A stretch of 59,070 nt of DNA from Pseudomonadota bacterium (lineage in GTDB: Bacteria > Pseudomonadota > Alphaproteobacteria > Rhizobiales > Beijerinckiaceae). The DNA lies in contig JAEWKH010000147.1 of the NCBI GenBank assembly GCA_023386155.1, positions 1 through 59,070 on the forward strand, in the 5' to 3' direction. Numbering within the stretch: position 1 is the stretch's first letter; each line of letters starts with the position of its first letter. A program made the position numbers and the translations under genes. Under the pieces are notes generated by a model. That model was not told the origin of the DNA and did not search any database. It saw only the letters and a program-made list of their open reading frames with translations. This document shows positions 16,815-24,616 of this stretch, one piece after another.

Positions 16815-18226
16815 AACTGCCGCCGAAGCTTGGTCCCATTCACTTCATCGGCATCGGCGGCATCGGCATGTCGGGCATCGCCGAGGTCATGCACAATCTG
16901 GGCTACACGGTGCAGGGCTCGGATGCGGCCGACAACTACAACGTCCGGCGCCTGGCCGATAAGGGCATCAAGACCTTCATCGGCCACAAGGCCGAGAACG
17001 TGGACGATGCGGAGATCGTCGTGGTCTCCACCGCCATCAAGCGCGACAACCCGGAGCTGATCGTCGCCCGCGAGAAGCGCCTGCCGGTCGTGCGCCGGGC
17101 TGAGATGCTGGCCGAGCTGATGCGCTTCAAGTCCTGTGTCGCGGTGGCGGGCACGCACGGCAAGACCACCACGACGTCCCTCGTCGCCACGCTGCTCGAT
17201 GCGGGCGGGCTCGATCCCACGGTCATCAACGGCGGCATCATCAACGCCTACGGCACCAATGCCCGCATGGGCGACGGCCAGTGGATGGTGGTGGAGGCGG
17301 ACGAGTCCGACGGCACCTTCCTGAAGCTCCCGGCGGACGTGGCCATCGTGACCAATATCGACGCCGAACACCTCGATCACTTCGGCACCTACGACGCGAT
17401 CAAGGATGCGTTCCATTCCTTCATCAACTCGATCCCGTTCTACGGCTTCGCGGTGATGTGCATCGACCACCCGACCGTGCAGGACCTCGTCGGCCGCATC
17501 GAGGACCGCCGCATCATCACTTATGGCGAGAACCCGCAGGCCGACGTGCGCATCATGGACGTCGATCCGCGCGGCGGACAGACCAAGTTCCGCGTCATGA
17601 TCCGCGACCGCCGTCCCGGCTTCCGTCTCGAACTGGAAGACCTGGTCCTGCCGATGCCGGGCGCGCACAACGCGCTCAACGCCACGGCGGCCATTGCGGT
17701 CGCGCACGAGCTCGGCGTCACGCCGGATGCGATCCGCAAGGCGCTCGCAGGCTTCGGCGGCGTGAAGCGGCGCTTCACCCGCACGGGCGAGTGGAACGGC
17801 GTCACGGTGTTCGACGATTACGGCCACCACCCCATCGAGATCGCCGCGGTGCTGAAGGCCGCGCGCGCATCCACGGACGGTCAGGTCATCGCCGTGGTGC
17901 AGCCGCACCGCTATTCGCGCCTATCGTCCCTGTTCGATCAGTTCTGCACCTGCTTCAACGACGCGGATGCGGTCGTCGTCGCGCCGGTCTACGCGGCGGG
18001 CGAGCAGCCGATCCCGGGCGCGGACCGGGACGGCCTCGTGTCGGGCCTCAAGGCGCGCGGGCATCGCAACGTGATGGCGCTCGAAAGGTCGGAGGATCTC
18101 GCGGGCCTCGTGAAGGGCATCGCGAAGCCGGGCGACTACGTGATCTGCCTGGGCGCCGGCAACATCACCCAATGGGCCTATGCCCTGCCGGGCGAGCTCG
18201 AGCATCTGGGCGAGAAGGCGGCGTGA
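16811..18226 (+). CDS. murC: UDP-N-acetylmuramate--L-alanine ligase MurC
   Basis: The 471-residue Mur ligase starts MKLPPKLGPIHFIGIGGIGM, the classic MurC nucleotide motif. It has the P-loop A-G-T-H-G-K-T-T-T-T-S near residue 114, N-I-D-A-E-H-L-D-H-F-G near 186, R-R-F-T-R-T-G near 322 and D-D-Y-G-H-H-P-I-E-I near 336. It attaches the first amino acid, L-Ala, to UDP-MurNAc. It starts within the murG stop (ATGA), and its TGA shares one base with the murB ATG. Confidence 0.98.
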   Translation: MKLPPKLGPIHFIGIGGIGMSGIAEVMHNLGYTVQGSDAADNYNVRRLADKGIKTFIGHKAENVDDAEIVVVSTAIKRDNPELIVAREKRLPVVRRAEMLAELMRFKSCVAVAGTHGKTTTTSLVATLLDAGGLDPTVINGGIINAYGTNARMGDGQWMVVEADESDGTFLKLPADVAIVTNIDAEHLDHFGTYDAIKDAFHSFINSIPFYGFAVMCIDHPTVQDLVGRIEDRRIITYGENPQADVRIMDVDPRGGQTKFRVMIRDRRPGFRLELEDLVLPMPGAHNALNATAAIAVAHELGVTPDAIRKALAGFGGVKRRFTRTGEWNGVTVFDDYGHHPIEIAAVLKAARASTDGQVIAVVQPHRYSRLSSLFDQFCTCFNDADAVVVAPVYAAGEQPIPGADRDGLVSGLKARGHRNVMALERSEDLAGLVKGIAKPGDYVICLGAGNITQWAYALPGELEHLGEKAA

Positions 18227-19170
18227 TGTTTGCCGATATCGTTCCCGACCTGAAGGCCGGCATGCCCGAACTGCGCGGCAAGCTGGAGGCGAATGCGCCG
18301 ACGGCGCCCCTGTCCTGGTTCCGCACGGGCGGTCCGGCCCAGGTGCTGTTCACGCCGGTCGATGCGGACGATCTCGCGTATTTCCTGCAGCGGCTCGACC
18401 GCAACGTGCCGGTGCTCGTTGTCGGCCTCGGCTCCAACCTGCTCATCCGCGACGGCGGCTGGGAAGGCGTCGTCGTTCGCCTGGGGAAGGGCTTCGCCGA
18501 TGTCTCGGTGGAGCCCGGCCTGCGTGTTCGCGCGGGTGCCGGAGCCCCCGACGTGAAGGTGGCGCGGGCGGCCGCGGAGGCGGGCATCGCAGGCCTGTCC
18601 TTCCTGCGCGGCATTCCCGGCGCCATCGGCGGGGCGCTTCGCATGAACGGCGGCGCCTATGGCGGCGAGACGAAGGACGTGCTCGTCGAGGCCAAGGGGA
18701 TCACGCGCAACGGCGAGGCGGTGACCTTTACCAACGCGCAGATGGGCTTCACCTATCGCCATTCGAGCGTGCCGGACGACGTGATCTTCACGGAAGCGCT
18801 GTTCGAGGGGCGCGCCGGCAACCCGGACGAGATCCTGGCGGAGATGAATGCGATCACCGAGGCGCGGTCATCGACGCAGCCGGTCAATACCCGCACGGGC
18901 GGCTCCACGTTCAAGAACCCGCCCGGCCGGAAGGCCTGGGAACTGGTCGATGCCGCGGGCTGCCGGGGACTTCGCATCGGCGACGCCCAGGTTTCCGAGA
19001 TGCACTGCAACTTCCTGATCAACCACGGCTCCGCGTCCGCGGCCGATATCGAGGGCCTGGGCGAGGAGGTGCGCCGCCGCGTCCGCGAGATGTCGGGCGT
19101 GGAGCTCGAATGGGAAATCAAGCGCGTCGGAATCGCTAGCGCATCATGCGGACCCAGCGGGCCGCGCTAG
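18226..19170 (+). CDS. murB: UDP-N-acetylenolpyruvoylglucosamine reductase MurB, with a repeat-derived C-terminal tail
   Basis: The start is ATG 18226, sharing the A of the murC stop. The 314-residue FAD enzyme has S-W-F-R-T-G-G-P-A-Q near residue 27, G-L-G-S-N-L-L-I-R-D-G-G near 66, G-I-P-G-A-I-G-G-A near 130, Y-R-H-S-S near 180 and the N-T-R-T-G-G-S-T-F-K-N-P segment with the catalytic Ser near 226. It reduces enolpyruvyl-UDP-GlcNAc to UDP-MurNAc with NADPH. The family normally ends soon after the I-K-R-V/I-G motif. Here about 12 more residues (IASASCGPSGPR) are encoded by the left part of a dispersed palindromic repeat that starts at 19139. The tail is probably neutral. Confidence 0.96.
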   Translation: MFADIVPDLKAGMPELRGKLEANAPTAPLSWFRTGGPAQVLFTPVDADDLAYFLQRLDRNVPVLVVGLGSNLLIRDGGWEGVVVRLGKGFADVSVEPGLRVRAGAGAPDVKVARAAAEAGIAGLSFLRGIPGAIGGALRMNGGAYGGETKDVLVEAKGITRNGEAVTFTNAQMGFTYRHSSVPDDVIFTEALFEGRAGNPDEILAEMNAITEARSSTQPVNTRTGGSTFKNPPGRKAWELVDAAGCRGLRIGDAQVSEMHCNFLINHGSASAADIEGLGEEVRRRVREMSGVELEWEIKRVGIASASCGPSGPR

Positions 19171-19267
19171 CGAAAAGTGGATCCGGTTTTCCGCATGATG
19201 CGTCAGCCAAGAGAAAGAGCATCGGAAGTGATCCCAAAAGTGGATTCCACTTTTGGGTCCGATGCTC
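19139..19267. repeat. Dispersed palindromic repeat, A+B pair (locus 1)
   Basis: Unit A: CGCATCATGCGG (19140-19151) and CCGCATGATGCG (19191-19202) are perfect inverted arms around AAAAGTGGATCCGGTTTT, with an extra 20-base insert compared with locus 2. Unit B: outer arms GAGCATCGGA (19217-19226) and TCCGATGCTC (19258-19267) enclose a 12-1-12 palindrome with arm CCCAAAAGTGGA (19233-19257). A and B are joined by GTCAGCCAAGAGAAA, and a near-identical joint occurs at locus 2. The left part overlaps the murB 3' end. Confidence 0.9.
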
Positions 19268-19322
19268 GGACCTGATTCGAATCAATCATCCCGGTGTCGC
19301 CGGGGCATGACGGGAGAGACCC

Positions 19323-20246
19323 ATGGCGAAGCACGTTGCCGTTCTCTATGGCGGCTGGTCGGCGGAGCGAGAGGTGAGCCTGGCCTCGGGCAAGGCCTGC
19401 TGCAAGGCCCTGGAGGACCAGGGCTACAAGGTCACGCCCATCGACATGCAGCCCGATATCGCCACCGTCCTTCAGGCCGTCGCGCCGGATGTGGTGTTCA
19501 ACGCACTGCACGGCCGGGTGGGCGAGGACGGAACCATCCAGGGTCTGCTGGAGGTCTTAAGAATCCCCTATACCCATTCCGGCGTCCTCGCCTCGGCACT
19601 CGCCATGCAGAAGGACAAGGCCAAAATGGTCATGGCCGCCGCCGGCGTGCCGGTGCCCAGAGGGAAGGTCGTTAACCGTTTGGAGGCGGCCAAAAGCCAC
19701 GTTCTGCCTGCACCCTACGTCATCAAGCCGGTCAACGAGGGGTCCTCGGTGGGCGTCATCATCGTCCGCGAGGACCGGTCCCACCCGCCCCAGGAACTGA
19801 CCCGGGAGGACTGGGCGTTCGGCGAGCAAGTCCTTGTGGAATCATATGTTGCAGGCCGCGAACTCACCTGCGCGGTCATGGGCGACAGGGCGCTCGGGGT
19901 CATCGACATCCAGCCCGCCACCGGGGTCTTCTACGATTACGATGCGAAATATGTGAAGGGGGGCTCCATTCACGTCCTCCCGGCAGAAATTAAACCGAAT
20001 ATTTACCAAAAGGTCCAAGAGTTGGCGTTAACGGCGCATCAAGCGCTCGGCTGTCGGGGAATCAGCCGCGCCGACTTGCGATACGACGACACTCCCGGGG
20101 GAACCGGGGAACTCGTCGTCCTCGAGGTCAACACGCAACCCGGCATGACCGAGACGAGCTTGGTGCCAGAACTGGCAGCCCATGCGGGCTTTACGTTTGG
20201 CGAGCTTGTGCAATGGATGGTGGAGGACGCTACCTGCAACCGATGA
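19323..20246 (+). CDS. ddl: D-alanine--D-alanine ligase
   Basis: The 307-residue ATP-grasp enzyme has the N-terminal L-Y-G-G-W-S-A-E-R-E-V-S-L motif near residues 8-20, A-L-H-G-R-V-G-E-D-G near 62, V-I-K-P-V-N-E-G-S-S-V-G-V near 137 and the metal-binding E-V-N-T-Q-P-G-M-T near 271. It makes the D-Ala-D-Ala dipeptide that MurF consumes. Unlike its neighbours it is separated from the upstream gene (murB) by about 150 bases, taken up by a palindromic repeat pair, so it may need its own ribosome loading or promoter. GGGAGAG lies just upstream of ATG 19323. Its stop overlaps the likely ftsQ start. Confidence 0.97.
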   Translation: MAKHVAVLYGGWSAEREVSLASGKACCKALEDQGYKVTPIDMQPDIATVLQAVAPDVVFNALHGRVGEDGTIQGLLEVLRIPYTHSGVLASALAMQKDKAKMVMAAAGVPVPRGKVVNRLEAAKSHVLPAPYVIKPVNEGSSVGVIIVREDRSHPPQELTREDWAFGEQVLVESYVAGRELTCAVMGDRALGVIDIQPATGVFYDYDAKYVKGGSIHVLPAEIKPNIYQKVQELALTAHQALGCRGISRADLRYDDTPGGTGELVVLEVNTQPGMTETSLVPELAAHAGFTFGELVQWMVEDATCNR

Positions 20247-21202
20247 CGGCCTACCCGGCCGGATTCGCCGTTGCGCGCCCTGCCTCCGTAGGCCGGGGGG
20301 CAGGAGCCCCTCACTTCAAGAAGCCTTCCCGAATCAGGAAACTCCTCGGCTCCCCGCGCAGCGTGCGCCGGCGCTCGGCCGCGGTTCCGCTGGACCAGCG
20401 CCTCCCTCGCTTTCTCGGCTCCGGCCTCGCGCTTGCCTTCTTCGGCGCCGTGGTCGGATTCGGTCTCTGGCAGGGCGGCCATATCGACGGTTTCATCCGT
20501 GAGCACGGCGAGCCGCATCATGCCCTGGCGCGCTCCGTCGGCCTCGGACTCGACCAGGTGACGATCTCCGGCATCTCCCAGATGACCGAGAACGAGGTTC
20601 TGGCCGCGGCTGGCATCCATTCCAGGCTGTCGCTGGTCTTCCTCGACGTGAACGATCTGCGCGAGCGCCTGGAGCGCGTTCCGATGGTCAAGACGGCCAC
20701 CGTGCGCAAGCTCTATCCGAACGAGCTCGTCATCACGCTTACCGAGCGCGAGGCGCACGGGATCTGGCAGCACGACGGCGAGCTTTTCGTCATCGCCGCG
20801 GACGGTACGGTGATCGACCTGATGCAGGACGAGCGCTATCTCGACCTGCCCTTCGTGGTGGGCGAGGGCGCCAACATGCGCAGCAAGGAATATCTCGCGC
20901 TGCTCGAGTCCGCAGGCCCGCTCAAGAACCGCATCCGTGCGGGCACTCTCGTGGCCGGGCGGCGCTGGACGCTCAAGATGGACAACGGCATGGACGTGCG
21001 CCTGCCGGAGCTCAAGCCCGCCGATGCGCTGGCCCGGCTGGTGAAGCTCGAAAACGAGCAGAAGATTCTCGAAAAGGACGTTCTGGCGATCGATCTGCGC
21101 ATGGCGGATCGCGTCGTCGTCCGCTTGACGGAAGAGGCAGCCCTGGCCCGCGCCGAGGCGCTCAAGAAAAAGCCAATGCGCGGCAAGGGGGTCGATACAT
21201 GA
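20243..21202 (+). CDS. ftsQ: Cell division protein FtsQ
   Basis: The start is placed at ATG 20243, overlapping the ddl stop (ATGA) as for other junctions in the cluster; an in-frame ATG at 20213 would add ten residues. The 319-residue protein has a basic cytoplasmic N terminus, a membrane helix (FLGSGLALAFFGAVVGFGLW), a POTRA domain beginning L-D-Q-V-T-I-S-G-I-S-Q-M-T-E, and the FtsQ-type beta domain with L-Y-P-N-E-L-V-I-T-L-T-E-R-E. FtsQ recruits and controls FtsL/FtsB and FtsWI. Its stop overlaps the ftsA start. Confidence 0.94.
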   Translation: MTAYPAGFAVARPASVGRGAGAPHFKKPSRIRKLLGSPRSVRRRSAAVPLDQRLPRFLGSGLALAFFGAVVGFGLWQGGHIDGFIREHGEPHHALARSVGLGLDQVTISGISQMTENEVLAAAGIHSRLSLVFLDVNDLRERLERVPMVKTATVRKLYPNELVITLTEREAHGIWQHDGELFVIAADGTVIDLMQDERYLDLPFVVGEGANMRSKEYLALLESAGPLKNRIRAGTLVAGRRWTLKMDNGMDVRLPELKPADALARLVKLENEQKILEKDVLAIDLRMADRVVVRLTEEAALARAEALKKKPMRGKGVDT

Positions 21203-22521
21203 GTCTCTCGGGTCACGGTCTGACACCTCGCCTGAAGCCGCTTTCCGCGCGCAAGAGCGCCATCCTCTCGGTCCTGGACGTGGGCACGAGCAAGGTCGTC
21301 TGCGTGGTGGCGGAACTGAAGCCGGCCGACGAGGTCGAGGCCCTGCGCAGCCGCACCCATGTGGCGCGCATCCTCGGCATCGGCCATCAGCGCTCCACGG
21401 GCCTCAAGGGCGGCGTGGTCGTCGATCTCGAAGCGGCCGAGAACGCGATCCGCCAGGCGGTCCATGCCGCCGAGCGCATGGCGAAGGTCGAGATCCAGTC
21501 TGTCATCGTCAATCTCACGGGCGGCCGTCTCGCCTCGGAGCATTTCGAAGCGCATATCCCCGTGCGCGGCGCGGTCAGCTCCGGAGACGTCCATCGCGTG
21601 CTCGACGCGGCGTCGAGCTACGACCTGCGTCGCGGCCGGACCGTTCTTCACGCCCTGCCCACTGGGTTCTCGCTCGACCAGCAGCATCACATCGTCGATC
21701 CCGCCGGCATGATCGGCGAGCGCCTCGGTGCGGATCTGCACGTGGTCACGTCCGAAGCGGCGGCGGCGCGCAACCTGATGCTCGCGGTCGAGCGCTGCCA
21801 TCTCGGCGTCGAGGCCGTGATCGCAACGCCCTATGCGGCCGGGCTCTCGGCCCTCGTGGACGACGAGGCCGACATGGGCTGCGCCGTGGTCGACATGGGC
21901 GGCGGCACCACGAGCGTCGGCATCTTCTCCAACGGACATCTGGTGCACACCGATGCCATCGCGGTCGGCGGCCATCACGTGACCATGGACATCGCGCGCG
22001 GTCTCACGACCCGCGTGTCCGCCGCCGAACGGCTCAAGACTCTCTACGGCTCCGCGATCGCTTCGAGCGCGGATGACCGGGACATGATCGCGGTGCCGCA
22101 GGTCGATGAGGACGAACGGGACGTTCCGAATCATCTGCCGAAGTCGCACCTCGTTCGCATCATCAAGCCGCGGGTCGAGGAGGTTCTCGAACTCGTGCGC
22201 GACCGGCTGAAAGGCGCGGGCTTCGCGGCCCAGGCCGGACGGCGGGTCGTGCTGACGGGCGGCGCAAGCCAGCTCGTCGGGCTGCCGGAAACGGCGCGCC
22301 GCATCTTGCAGGGCCAGGTTCGTGTCGGGCGCCCGCTCGGCATCAAGGGCCTGCCTGAAGCGGCGAAGGGCCCCGCCTTTTCGGCGGTGGTCGGCCTCCT
22401 GGTGTATCCGCAGGTGGCACATATCGAGTATTTCGAGCCGCGTTCCAGCGGCTTGTTTCAGAGTACGGGGACCGACGGCTACTTCTCGCGAGTGGGCCGG
22501 TGGATTCGCGAGAGTTTTTAA
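21199..22521 (+). CDS. ftsA: Cell division protein FtsA
   Basis: The 440-residue actin-like ATPase has phosphate-1 motif L-D-V-G-T-S-K-V near residue 27, the 1C subdomain region (I-Q-S-V-I-V-N-L-T-G-G), phosphate-2 V-V-D-M-G-G-G-T-T-S-V-G near 230, and V-V-L-T-G-G-A-S-Q near 349. The C terminus ends in an amphipathic, basic helix (Y-F-S-R-V-G-R-W-I-R-E-S-F) suited to membrane anchoring. FtsA tethers FtsZ to the membrane and signals to FtsQLB-WI. It is coupled to ftsQ. The 105-base gap before ftsZ may house a separate ftsZ promoter, which I could not pin down. Confidence 0.97.
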   Translation: MSLSGHGLTPRLKPLSARKSAILSVLDVGTSKVVCVVAELKPADEVEALRSRTHVARILGIGHQRSTGLKGGVVVDLEAAENAIRQAVHAAERMAKVEIQSVIVNLTGGRLASEHFEAHIPVRGAVSSGDVHRVLDAASSYDLRRGRTVLHALPTGFSLDQQHHIVDPAGMIGERLGADLHVVTSEAAAARNLMLAVERCHLGVEAVIATPYAAGLSALVDDEADMGCAVVDMGGGTTSVGIFSNGHLVHTDAIAVGGHHVTMDIARGLTTRVSAAERLKTLYGSAIASSADDRDMIAVPQVDEDERDVPNHLPKSHLVRIIKPRVEEVLELVRDRLKGAGFAAQAGRRVVLTGGASQLVGLPETARRILQGQVRVGRPLGIKGLPEAAKGPAFSAVVGLLVYPQVAHIEYFEPRSSGLFQSTGTDGYFSRVGRWIRESF

Positions 22522-22626
22522 GTCGAGTAACGCGTTGGCGCGGCGGGCCATCGTGAAGAGTTCAAGTTAACAAGGTCAGCGTCCGCCAAACGCTCATCAG
22601 TATCAAGGCCAGAAGAGGCACAGGTC

Positions 22627-24324
22627 ATGGCTATCAATCAGCAAGCTCCGGACATCCGGGAACTCAGGCCGCATATCACGGTTTTCGGCGTCGGCGGCGC
22701 CGGCGGAAATGCCGTGAACAACATGATTGAATCGGGTCTCGAGGGCGTCGAGTTCGTGGTGTCGAACACCGACGCACAGGCTCTGGCCTCCTCCAAGGCG
22801 CAGCGCGTGGTTCAGATGGGCATCCAGGTCACGGAAGGCCTCGGCGCCGGCTCGCAGCCGGAGGTCGGTCGCGCGGCGGCCGAAGAGGTGATCGACGAGA
22901 TCCGCGATCAGCTCGCCGGCTCGCACATGGTGTTCATCACCGCCGGCATGGGCGGCGGCACCGGCACGGGCGCGGCCCCTGTCGTGGCCCGCGCGGCCCG
23001 CGAGCTCGGTATACTGACTGTCGGCGTCGTCACGAAGCCATTCCAGTTCGAGGGCGTGCGCCGCATGCGTCTGGCGGAAGCCGGCATCAACGAGCTGCAG
23101 CAGGCGGTCGACACGCTCATCGTGATCCCGAACCAGAACCTGTTCCGCGTCGCCACCGAGAAGACGACCTTCGCGGACGCCTTCGCCATGGCCGACCAGG
23201 TGCTCTATTCCGGCGTCGCCTGCATCACCGACCTGATGGTGAAGGAAGGCCTCATCAACCTCGACTTCGCCGACGTGCGCTCCGTCATGCGCGGCATGGG
23301 CAAGGCCATGATGGGCACGGGCGAGGCCTCCGGCGAGAAGCGCGCCATCCGGGCCGCCGAAGCGGCCATCGCCAACCCGCTCCTCGACGACGTGTCGATG
23401 AAGGGCGCGCGCGGCCTGCTCATCTCGATCACCGGCGGCAACGACCTCACCCTCTACGAGCTCGACGAGGCGGCCACCCGCATCCGCGAGGAAGTGGACC
23501 AGGATGCCAACATCATCCTCGGCGCCACCTTCGACGAGAGCCTGGAAGGCATCATCCGCGTCTCCGTCGTGGCGACCGGAATCGACCATGCCATGCTCGA
23601 GAACGGCGGCGACCTGACCGCCACCGAGCAGCGCATCTCCGAGGTGGCCGAGCGCCTGCGCGCCGAGGCCCGCGCCCGCGCCACGCAGACCCAGGCGACG
23701 CCGACCTTTCGCTCCGCCGCCCAAGCCGAACCGGTGAAGGCGGCTCCGAGCCTCAGCCATGCCTCGCCCGCTCTGGCTCCGGCTGCCGCTCCGGCTCCGG
23801 TCGCTGCGGCCCAGCCGGTCGAGCCCGCTCCGCAGCCCGTGATCCGCGACGACGTGGTTCTCACGCCGGCTCAGCCCCGCCAGGCGGTCGCCTACGAGGC
23901 TCCGGCCCCCCAAGCGCCGGTCTACGAGGAGCCGATGGAGCAGGGCGCCTTCATCCCGCCGCAGGCCGAGCGCGCCATGCGTCCTGCCCGGATGCCGCGA
24001 ATCGACGAGCTGCCGATGCCGGCCCAGAACCAGATCCGCGCCAGCCGCGGCGAGGAGCCGGCCCACGAGCACAAGCCGTCGCTGATCCAGCGCCTGGCGA
24101 CCATCGGGTTCGGCCGCCGGGAGGAGCCTCACCATGCGCCGGCCGAGCCGCGCCAGGAAGCGCCGCGCCAGCCCATGTCCTCGGTCCATGCCGAGTACGC
24201 CCGCCGGCCCGCGCCGGCTCAGGCCCAGCGCGCCCCGCAGGTCCCGATGGCTCCGGCCCCCCGGGCCCAGTCGGAGGACGACCAGCTGGAGATTCCCGCC
24301 TTCCTGCGCCGTCAGGCCAACTGA
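22627..24324 (+). CDS. ftsZ: Cell division GTPase FtsZ with long disordered linker
   Basis: The 565-residue protein has a GTPase and C2 domain to about residue 318: G-V-G-G-A-G-G-N-A-V-N near 21, N-T-D-A-Q-A-L near 48, the tubulin signature G-M-G-G-G-T-G-T-G-A near 105, and N-L-D-F-A-D-V-R near 213. A linker of about 230 residues follows, rich in Pro, Ala, Gln, Arg and Glu. The conserved C-terminal peptide LEIPAFLRR, which binds FtsA and other partners, ends the protein. FtsZ polymerises into the division ring. The linker is much longer than in E. coli, a known trend in alphaproteobacteria. A strong terminator follows. Confidence 0.98.
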   Translation: MAINQQAPDIRELRPHITVFGVGGAGGNAVNNMIESGLEGVEFVVSNTDAQALASSKAQRVVQMGIQVTEGLGAGSQPEVGRAAAEEVIDEIRDQLAGSHMVFITAGMGGGTGTGAAPVVARAARELGILTVGVVTKPFQFEGVRRMRLAEAGINELQQAVDTLIVIPNQNLFRVATEKTTFADAFAMADQVLYSGVACITDLMVKEGLINLDFADVRSVMRGMGKAMMGTGEASGEKRAIRAAEAAIANPLLDDVSMKGARGLLISITGGNDLTLYELDEAATRIREEVDQDANIILGATFDESLEGIIRVSVVATGIDHAMLENGGDLTATEQRISEVAERLRAEARARATQTQATPTFRSAAQAEPVKAAPSLSHASPALAPAAAPAPVAAAQPVEPAPQPVIRDDVVLTPAQPRQAVAYEAPAPQAPVYEEPMEQGAFIPPQAERAMRPARMPRIDELPMPAQNQIRASRGEEPAHEHKPSLIQRLATIGFGRREEPHHAPAEPRQEAPRQPMSSVHAEYARRPAPAQAQRAPQVPMAPAPRAQSEDDQLEIPAFLRRQAN

Positions 24325-24360
24325 TTTGACCTGACGCTCCGGTAGGAGTTGTTACAAAAA

Positions 24361-24397
24361 GGCCCCCGGCCCGACACGGCCGGGGGCCTTGTTTGTT
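24361..24397 (+). terminator. Intrinsic terminator ending the dcw cluster
   Basis: GGCCCCCGGCC and GGCCGGGGGCC form a perfect 11-bp GC stem around a six-base loop, followed by TTGTTTGTT. It lies 36 bases after the ftsZ stop and should end the mraZ-ftsZ transcript, leaving lpxC to its own promoter. Confidence 0.92.
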
Positions 24398-24410
24398 AAA
24401 AAATCATTAA
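24396..24410. promoter_or_regulatory. Perfect CtrA-type box (TTAA-N7-TTAA)
   Basis: TTAA at 24396-24399, seven bases, then TTAA at 24407-24410 exactly match the full CtrA recognition pattern known from Caulobacter and other alphaproteobacteria. It sits between the ftsZ terminator and lpxC. Binding is inferred only. The rest of 24411-24616 carries no gene; I could not identify a convincing lpxC promoter. Confidence 0.6.
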
Positions 24411-24616
24411 TATCAATAGCTTGCGAGTTATCCAATTTGTAACACAAAGTAAGAAAGCGTGATTTGGCCTAGCCTGGCAGCGGGACTAAGGTGCCTCCAC
24501 GTTCAAGGGGCAGCGCTAATGAGAAGCCTGCCGGTCGGAAGCACAATGCAGCAAATGCAACTTCCCCGGCGCAACAGGCTCATTTTGGCGACAAGGGTAG
24601 TTGAGGTTCAGGAATA

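Noticed and set aside
19139..19267. CRISPR array or insertion sequence as explanation of the repeats
   Set aside because: The units are palindromic, vary in order and spacing, have no regular unique spacers, and no cas or transposase gene is present.
22522..22626. A CtrA site or separate promoter between ftsA and ftsZ
   Set aside because: There is a GTTAAC but no second TTAA at seven bases and no convincing -35/-10 pair.
22603..24189. A long open frame antisense to ftsZ
   Set aside because: It covers a strongly conserved gene; its His/Arg/Leu-rich translation is typical of antisense high-GC frames.
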